Of a stretch of DNA of 64,000 bases, positions 56,740-64,000 are shown piece after piece. The translations under genes and the position numbers were made by a program. Within the stretch, counting starts at the first letter, position 1, and every line of letters begins with the position of its first letter. Source of the DNA: Phoebastria nigripes (lineage: Eukaryota; Chordata; Aves; Procellariiformes; Diomedeidae); the NCBI GenBank assembly GCA_035582835.1, contig JAYKAV010002109.1, positions 310,001 to 374,000 of the forward strand, in the 5' to 3' direction. Below the pieces are notes generated by a model. That model made no database searches and was not told where the DNA came from. It worked only from the letters and a program-made list of their open reading frames with translations.

Positions 56740-59700
56740 AATGCACGTGAAGGAGAAGCAGAGTAACTGAGGCATGTCCTCCATGGAGCTGCCCGCAGGG
56801 CTCTCGCCTGTGGCTCACCGTTGCACAGCCTGCACAAGGTGGGTCTCCTCCTACGTTTGCCTTCTGGGGAAAAGGCGTGCTTGCCCAGGGAGGAGAGATC
56901 CATCCCCCCGTGGGTTTGTCTGGGATGGCTGCCACCATCAACATACCCAAATCACCGGTGAGATGCTCAGAGGGATGTGTCGGGGCAGGATCGGAAACGC
57001 GGAGATGTGGGCTTGGCCCCTGCTCAGACACTGGGAGCCTTATCTTGGTGATCAGAAAATGCTTCAGAAGAGTTAATGAGTGCAGATACAAAGAGCTGTG
57101 GTTGTCTGTGTAAACAGGGTACCGCAGCCACGAGAAAGGATCAAAGACGGGATATTCACCCAAAGCCACAGACCTTTACCACTCAGGCTGAAGGAAAACT
57201 CCTGTGCTTGCATCGGGCTGTTAGTGAGTACCCAGGGCAGCTCCCGAGGGGGTGGAAGACATGAACATGTCCCATCACCCTCACATCTCCTCTCGGTGGT
57301 TACTGAGATGGCAGCGGTGCCTGCCACTGCCTCCGGGCGTTGGAGCAGAGCTGCTTGGGTGGCANAGCGCAGCACGAGGCAGAGGAGGTAGCGAGGAGTC
57401 TGTGTGTCTGCAGCGTGGTTCAGGCTCTCGGGATATGAAGGAGGGAGAGGAGGGGGCAATGAGGGAGAAGGAAGGTGAGACAGGCTGCAAGGAAGAAGAC
57501 AAGTGGAGAAAGGAGATAATCAGCAGACAAAGAGTGTCCATGCTTCTGCCAATGTAACCAGCCCTCTGAAAATAAGTGGTTGGTGTTTTCCTGACTCCCA
57601 CCATCAGGAGAGGCTGTGTGCTCATCGGGGAGCTCCTCTCCCGCTCTCAGAGCCAAGGGAACATCTCTGCCCATAGGTACCTCCCTCTCCTTTTGTTTCT
57701 TTTCTCCATCCTTTCCAGTACTTACTGCGCTGGATNTGGTTTTTCAGGAAGCAGTCCTTAGCATTGGGTAGGGAAACTGGTTTTCAGCCTGGGCTCTTCT
57801 GCTAAAATCAGGGGCGGTGGCTGCATGACATTGCCTGTGGCCGTGGGGTCATCTGCTCTGGAGGAGCTGGACTGACGCTCCCGAATGTCAGCGATCCCCA
57901 GCCGCCCCTTGCCTGAGGTCTTGGACTTATCCCAGTGACCTGGAGCTGTTTGCCATGTTCCTGCAGAAGACCTAGATTTTAATGCCAACTGAGCAGCTGT
58001 ATAAATGTTTCGTGACATTTCGGAGACAGAATAGAGCATGCTGTTCAAACCTCTTCTTTCAGACAGCATTCAAATAATACCTTTTCAGTTTAAGGGAACT
58101 TTATTTGCTTTAAAGATTTTATTATAATTTCCAACAGAGGCCATCAGACAGCCAATCTGCTTCAGTCTTCCCCATCCCAGAATATCCTGCAGGCCAGTGC
58201 TCCCTTTTTCTCCACAGGGTGTCCTCCATCATACCCATCCTCCTCTGCATTCAGAGCTTCCCTGGGTCTTCAAAATCTTTCCAATATTGAAGCAGCTATT
58301 CTAGTTATTAACCAGTCCTTTCTAAATGCATACAAGCCTCCACAGTGTATGCCTGTCCCACCGTCTCTGGGCCACAAAAAAAAAAAGCTAAAAGTATCAT
58401 TGAATTTGTTAATTGGCATGAACTGCAAAACTTCTGTGCTGAGATTATGCCATCTTATTTAACGAGACTATTCTCTTGGCCTCAAAGTTTAAGGGAAAGA
58501 CCCCAGACATCTAATGAGCTTCACAAAAAGCTTGCAAGTTAATAGAACTGGGCTCAGGTATGTCAACTGGAAAAATTAACTTTAGAATCAAGTTTTCTGC
58601 AGTAAAAAAAAATGGTTTGAGATCTAGAGATGGTCACACAGTCCCAGTGCCCCAGGGAGAACCAGACGAGATGATACCTGTGCGAAAGACGATGTACCTC
58701 AACCACCAGAAGACTCCTGATGGAGGCAGGACAGCAGGAGCAATCAGGCTTCTGAGCAAGCCCCTAAAAATGTGACACCAAGAGGACGAGAGGGGTTGAG
58801 CATTTCTGTCTTCAGATCAGGTCATGTTCCTGCTGCAGGAGCGTCCTGAAGGCAGCGACGTCACCTCACCCAGCTCAAGCCCTGTCAAGGTCCCTCCCGT
58901 TCCAGACACCGAGATGGCAGATTGCCCATGTGTGCTACAAGGCTTTTCATTCCTGTGACTTGTCCTCACATCGAGGACTTTGCAGTCCGTGCCCTGGAAA
59001 CACCATCGTCTTGCTGTGATGGACTCTGACTTGATAATCTCCCCATTTGCAATGGAGACAGGTGCCTGAGGTCGCCCGCAGACACCCGGGTGCTAACTCC
59101 CCCTCCACCTTCCTTGCCACTGTTCGTCAGCAACACCTTCTGCACATGCATTTTGCATGCAGTGTCTCAAAGCTTTCCCTGAGGAGGTGACACAGCAATC
59201 CTCTCCTGTGAAATGTCACATCGTGCCCTGGCAAGGAATAATTCTTCAAATCACTCTCTCAGGGCGCAGGCATGCATTGACCTGCCCTCCTTTCCTAGAA
59301 GTTTAGGATTTTGTACAGTGGCATTCCCAAGACAGGGAGCTGGGTGAGGGTCTGGATTCGTGCTCTGTCTTGGGCTGTAAGCAGGCTGTGACCGTATCGC
59401 CTGTTGGGAACTGGATGCTTGTGTTGGCAAGAGATGACTGCGTCCTCTTTGACCATGACTTGTCACGCAGGCTGAGCGTTTGCCTGTAACTAAAAGCCCA
59501 CAGGTCACCCCCTCCCCGGGAGCCAGCCAGTGGGACCCCATGTACCTGCCTCCCGGGGTGACACTGGTACGGGGACAAGGACCGAGCATGGCACTGGTGA
59601 AGCGGTGCCGGGGCTGCAGAGAGCTGGGACTGCCTTGCACCCCTGGCATGGAGGGAACGCGCAACCAGCGCTGGGACGGATCCACCCCACGCGGCAGCGG

Positions 59701-60049
59701 CATTTGCAGGGATGAGCATCCTCATTCCTGCTCTGCACTCCGACTACCCGTTCGTCTCCGGAGGCAGCAGAGCTGCCTGTGCGCCCGCGCGGGCCCAGGA
59801 ACGAGCCTGCAAGGAGAGGAGTGACACTGAGGAGCTGCAGTGAGAGCAGCGGCGCGGGAGACACCGGCACAGGAGCGGTTCACCCCCGGCATGCTCCCTC
59901 AGCCCCCGCACGGCACCGGGGCACGTCAGCCCGGTGCCTCTCCTGGAGCCTACTTTTCTGGCTTTACCCCAAATATATTCAAATGCATTGTTATGAAGTA
60001 CAATTATGAAAATGTATTCTCCCCCCAAAGCTCTGAAGCACAGAAAAGA

Positions 60050-60440
60050 GGCTGTTAAATGCTGAAATATTTACTTTGCTTTTTCTGATTAGGAGCCGGC
60101 AGTGAGCAGCATTCAGCTTTGCTAAAATGAGAACACTCTTACATATGGTCTCAGCTAAAAGGCAAACTCCCTTTCTGCTCTGTCCCACACAATAAGTTCC
60201 AATTAGCGAAAAATAATCACTCAAACACTAGCCTTTCTTTGTTTATAAACAAACAATATATCACTGCTGATAAGAATTTAAAAACAAATAAACAGCGGTT
60301 GCTATTTGTGTAAGACCTACAAATTANGTGCACTATGTGCAGTCATAAAAGAGGCACAAATTGATCAAGATTTCCTTTCAGAGCAGTGCAGACATTAAGA
60401 CTAATGTTGCTGAAGCAAATGGCTGAATGAAGAGGGCTTT
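60050..60440. promoter_or_regulatory. AT-rich element-like block with forkhead-site cluster
   Basis: TTGTTTATAAACAAACA at 60239-60255 is built round the perfect palindrome GTTTATAAAC (60241-60250) and overlaps two to three forkhead cores. A further ATAAACA lies at 60288-60294. CAATTAGCGAAAAATAATCAC and GCTGATAAGAATTT provide homeodomain- and GATA-type cores. There is no coding frame of note. FOX binding to such cores is established; use of this site is inferred. Confidence 0.3.
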
Positions 60441-60706
60441 CTTAAAACCAGTGTGGGTTTTGACTCCCTTTGGCAGACACTGGCTTGTTCTTTACCCTGA
60501 ATCCTCACAGTTCATTTTTTAAACCTCTTGAGCAACTTATCTTTCAGTATCTCTCTTTGGAGACTCTCATACATCATGGCTAATTCTAGGTTGCCACCAC
60601 CCAGAGAGGATTTTGCAGCTCAAGCCTGGTGTTACGGTCTGGTGAATGGCATGAAGAGAATGGCCAATTCTTGGGTGGCATTTATCATATATAAGAAAAG
60701 AGTTTG

Positions 60707-60709
<3 letters not shown>

Positions 60710-60746
<37 letters not shown>
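60710..60746 (+). repeat. A37 homopolymer
   Basis: Thirty-seven consecutive A are followed by GAAGGAAAAAAG. Upstream sequence has no retroposon or transcript-like feature that I recognise, so I do not call it a poly(A) tail. Length is likely variable or mis-assembled. Confidence 0.9.
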
Positions 60747-60748
<2 letters not shown>

Positions 60749-63700
60749 AGGAAAAAAGCAGGGTTTGGATGGATGAAGCCAAGTCAAGGGCCCACAAGAC
60801 AAGTCTACAAAATCCTATGAGGGAAGGGAAACCCAACATTTTCTTCTTCGCCCACAGACTGGGAAGCAGGGGGGTTCCCCAGTGAGGGACATTGTAGGAG
60901 ACAGAAGCCATGCTGCAAACTTGCTCAAAGAGCCCTGAATGAGAGACTTCTGCAGCAATGTGGAAAATGATGCAGAAGATGTACAGGAAAGATGAAGGCA
61001 TCTTTTTTCTGGTGGCATGGGCATCGCCCAGGTCTGAATCCTGCCAGTAAACCCAGGACTGAGACTGTGCTGAGATAGAGGGAATGGGGAAGAGCAAGAG
61101 ACATCTGGAGTCAGAAGGATGATAGAAACTGGAGCCCTGGACGGTCCCCAGGCTGCCTTATGGTCTCTAGTGATTCCCTGACAGAAGCATTTAGGCCTCT
61201 GGTGTTTTTTTTTCCCCCCCCCCCCCAGCTACTCAAATAGACTTGGTGAACAAGGTTTTATATCATCTTACCAACACCATTTCACTGAAAACAGGCCTTT
61301 CTGCAGGAAGACATGATCTCCATTTAAGTTTTCTTCGAAAGAAAGAAACATTTTGGTAACCTGGCTGACATGGAGGATGTTGATTTTTATTTTTTTTTTT
61401 TTTTTTATATCCCATGATGGCTCTTAACTTCAAAATATTTGCCAAACTGAATTCAGAATGGGGTAGGAAGCAAACTGCATGGGATTCTCACCTGCCCATC
61501 AACAAAGTCACGAGGAAAGTCCCCAGGGTCCTGCAGCTGGGACAAAGAAGACTTACCATTGCAGGGGAGGTTGTTTAGCCTCATGCTTAAGGGCTGTTAT
61601 GTTCACCTTGCTTTTCCATCACTGACCTGCTACATAGCCTTAGCAGCATCACTTCAGCCCTGCGTACCATCCAACCCTGTCTCTGCATCCATGGCTGGGA
61701 CCATTCCTGGTGCTTGGCCACCCAGCCCAGGTGGGCTGCTCCATGCCCAGGCGTTGGGATTCACATCACATCCACTGAAATGAAGAGATTTCTCCCCTTA
61801 GGTCTGGAGCGCACGTTGTTGCTTGTAGGCAGAGGCACCTCCTTTTCTAGGTGAGCAGGGTGGAGCACTGCACCTGAGAGCCACAGCCAGCCGCTGCCTC
61901 TGAAATAGCTAATGGCAATCCTGGCACGTCAGAGAGCACGAGGAGCAGCTGCGGAGGGGTGGGCAGGGGAGAGAACGAAACCATTGAGATAAACCGACCT
62001 GGAGAAAAAAAGGGAAAAAAACCACAAAGCTGAAAGGCAGAGTACAGAAAAAGCGAGTTACCAGGAGATTTTTAAATACAAAGCAAGAGCCAGCCCAGAA
62101 GGAATGTACGCAGAATGCATGAAAATCTCTTCTCCCCCTCTGACAAAGAGCATTTTCCACAACCTCAGTTCCAGTGCCTCATGCCTGCGCCTTCCCTCTC
62201 TTGTGGCTGGGGGGAGGGAGGCAGAGGGCTGGGCTGCAGGCATGCCAGCTATTGATGTCTTTTCCAAAGGCACCACAAGCTTTCTTCACTGCTTAAAACC
62301 CCAAATCAAACTTCATAGGTTCACCCACTGCATCCTCAGTCAAAGGGAAAACAAAACCGGACCCCCCAGGAGGACCCGAACCACAGCCCTGGCCCCCCCA
62401 AACCGGCACCTCCCCATGCTCCCTCCCGCTGGGGGCATTCCTGGGTTGCCCACAGCAAGGTCTGGTCCTAGAGGCAACTGGGGTTCGGCCCCATCAGGGG
62501 CTGTGCCGGCTCTCGCAGGCTGGCAGGGATGGGCAAAATTCCCACTGCTGCAGCCCAGGATGAGGCAACAGCCAGTGATGTCATTTGTGCCCAAAAGGTG
62601 AAAACTTGCCCTCTAAATGCACAGTGAGCATCAGTCAACTGATTCCCAGTAAGAAGAACAAAACTCTTCATTTCTATCTATTTTTCCACGTCCAAGGGCA
62701 CTAGGCGACCAGTGCAATATTTGGTGAGATATCGAGAATATGAGGCCAAACCGAGCTTGGTAAAAGGCTCTTAAGCAGCCTGTTATTCCCTGAGCTATCC
62801 ATATATTCTAAATGGTAAATAATTCTGTCCTTATGTCGAGCTGCCAGGAGAGAGGGAGGGTTTCTGAGCTATTCATTTATTTAACTTCTTGTGAGATGGG
62901 TCCTGGTGCCTTGCCGCTAACAGCACAAGCTGACTTCTCCGTGGGAGCCCGGCTGATGCACTTTCCGCTTCCTTGGCAGGCTGACTTTCCAGCCTGAACT
63001 ATCTCAGTCATGTCCTCCAACTGGGGTATTTTTGCTTCAAAGTTTGAGGTTAAACAGATAAAGATCACCTGGAGATTTTGGGGTCTGAAAGCTGAGAGAT
63101 TTGTTGAGCTGGGGAAAGTCTCATAATATGATTTTGGAGTGCTGCAGCTCAGCCAGCTCAGTCTGGGCACTGCCAGTGCATTTTCCAGTTGTTCTCAGTG
63201 TGAGCAAGTGCCAATGAGCAAATTTTAGGGAGATGAGACTGTTAATTATAGATTACTGTTGCAAAACTTCGAGACTTGCAAACTCCAGCAATCGATGGAG
63301 TATGCGATTTTAGGGGTTAGCTCTCCAGGCATTGCACCATCCCTAAAGCCAACCAGGTTTTTTCTCCTGTTTGATCGCTCCCTGTCACCTGTGCTCGTGC
63401 CGGGGTCCCAACACCTACCCGGCTTTTCTGCACCTCATCATGGTGCTTTCACTCCCCATCTCACCTCTGTGTCGGAAAACCCTAACTCCACTACTCAAGG
63501 CAGGTCAAAACTCTGGATGATATTTTATTCTAAGCAGCACTATTGAGTTGATAACAGTCCTAATCCATCTCTTTAGTGCTTAACTTCCAGCATCTAACTC
63601 CTTTAAAATTCCCTTAAAGCCACTCACCGGCATGGAGCTGATGCCATCTTCCCATTGTCTGACCATAGCAAAGACTTAAAAGCTGCTGTTCTGTAACATT

Positions 63701-64000
63701 TCAGCAAAAAAGAACATTGTTAATAGCAAGATGATAAGGCTTCCAGGTTTCAAAGTCAGGAGACATGAATGATTTCTTTTCCTAAAGAATTAAACCCAAT
63801 GAAAATGCAATATTTCCTTCAGAAGCAAGAGCTCCCTCTTAGCCAAAAGGAGGACGGAGAATGACATGTGGTCCAAATTAACCACAAGTGATCAGACCTG
63901 CCAAAAGGCAGAACACTAACTGTACTTCTGCAAAGAGGGTTTTCACTTGATCCCGTTGTATTTACAACAGCTCTGGAGATTCTCCTGCTGGAAGCACGGA
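60747..64000. other. Non-genic DNA, no supported gene
   Basis: Single-copy sequence to the window end. Homopolymer runs occur at 61205-61226 (T9 then C13) and 61390-61406 (T17). No domain-bearing frame, RNA gene or interspersed repeat is recognised. Confidence 0.55.

Larger units (their letters stand above)
55231..60709. other. Non-genic DNA, no supported gene
   Basis: Single-copy sequence. An A/C-rich low-complexity tract at 56668-56739 is listed separately. A minus-strand ATG frame of 103 codons (57758-58069) is discussed among the findings. The AT-rich block at 60050-60440 is listed separately. I see no CpG island or repeat family. Confidence 0.5.

Noticed and set aside
1..64000. tRNA, rRNA, CRISPR arrays, insertion sequences, well-known microRNAs
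   Set aside because: I looked for tRNA B-box-like strings, regularly spaced short repeats with unique spacers, and several familiar mature microRNA sequences, and found none. The tandem repeats present have no unique spacers.

Overview
The window is vertebrate nuclear DNA, almost certainly from a bird. The evidence is a CR1 LINE 3' end carrying the avian TAGAATCATAGAATGG-type tail (55096-55230, minus strand), an older CR1 3' fragment (51475-51710), and a complete solitary LTR (43824-44374) of an endogenous-retrovirus family that I recall from songbirds and other non-galliform birds. Interspersed repeats are sparse and base composition is mixed: GC-rich blocks alternate with AT-rich islands, as is usual for avian chromosomes. 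Nothing looks bacterial or viral in organisation. There are no operons, CRISPR arrays, rRNA or tRNA genes that I can see.

I cannot support any complete protein-coding gene. The many long open frames lie in GC-rich, stop-poor DNA or in tandem repeats. Several overlap in different frames, many open only at non-ATG codons, and none resembles a protein family I know. The window reads as intergenic or intronic sequence in a gene-poor, probably regulatory, neighbourhood. AT-rich blocks dense in homeodomain, POU/SOX, FOX, GATA and PBX/PREP-like motifs are the best candidates for conserved non-coding elements.

Layout. 1-9.5 kb: non-genic DNA with AT-rich element-like blocks (near 80, 840, 6.1 and 7.3 kb) and a G-quadruplex-prone tract (8.74 kb). 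9.56-9.92 kb: a compound hexanucleotide satellite directly followed by four 24-bp tandem units. 10-29.7 kb: mostly featureless, with element-like blocks near 14.3, 17.3 and 19.8 kb. 29.7-38 kb: a 45-bp duplication, an AT-rich block (33.05-33.38 kb) abutting a CpG-rich patch, and the densest CpG island of the window (37.49-37.96 kb), which holds a consensus splice donor on the minus strand. 41.2-41.5 kb: a second CpG island, also with a minus-strand donor. 43.8-44.4 kb: the solo LTR. 45.86-46.08 kb: a minisatellite carrying four perfect CACGTG E-boxes. 49.3-55.2 kb: the most repeat-bearing part, with a palindromic MITE-like element, a third CpG island, an old CR1, an ancient amniote repeat and the younger CR1. 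55-64 kb: non-genic, with homopolymer runs and a forkhead-site cluster at 60.24 kb.

The most testable leads are the minus-strand transcription-start candidates in the two CpG islands, a candidate minus-strand terminal coding exon at 50671-50834, and the E-box minisatellite. I found no convincing undescribed multi-gene system.
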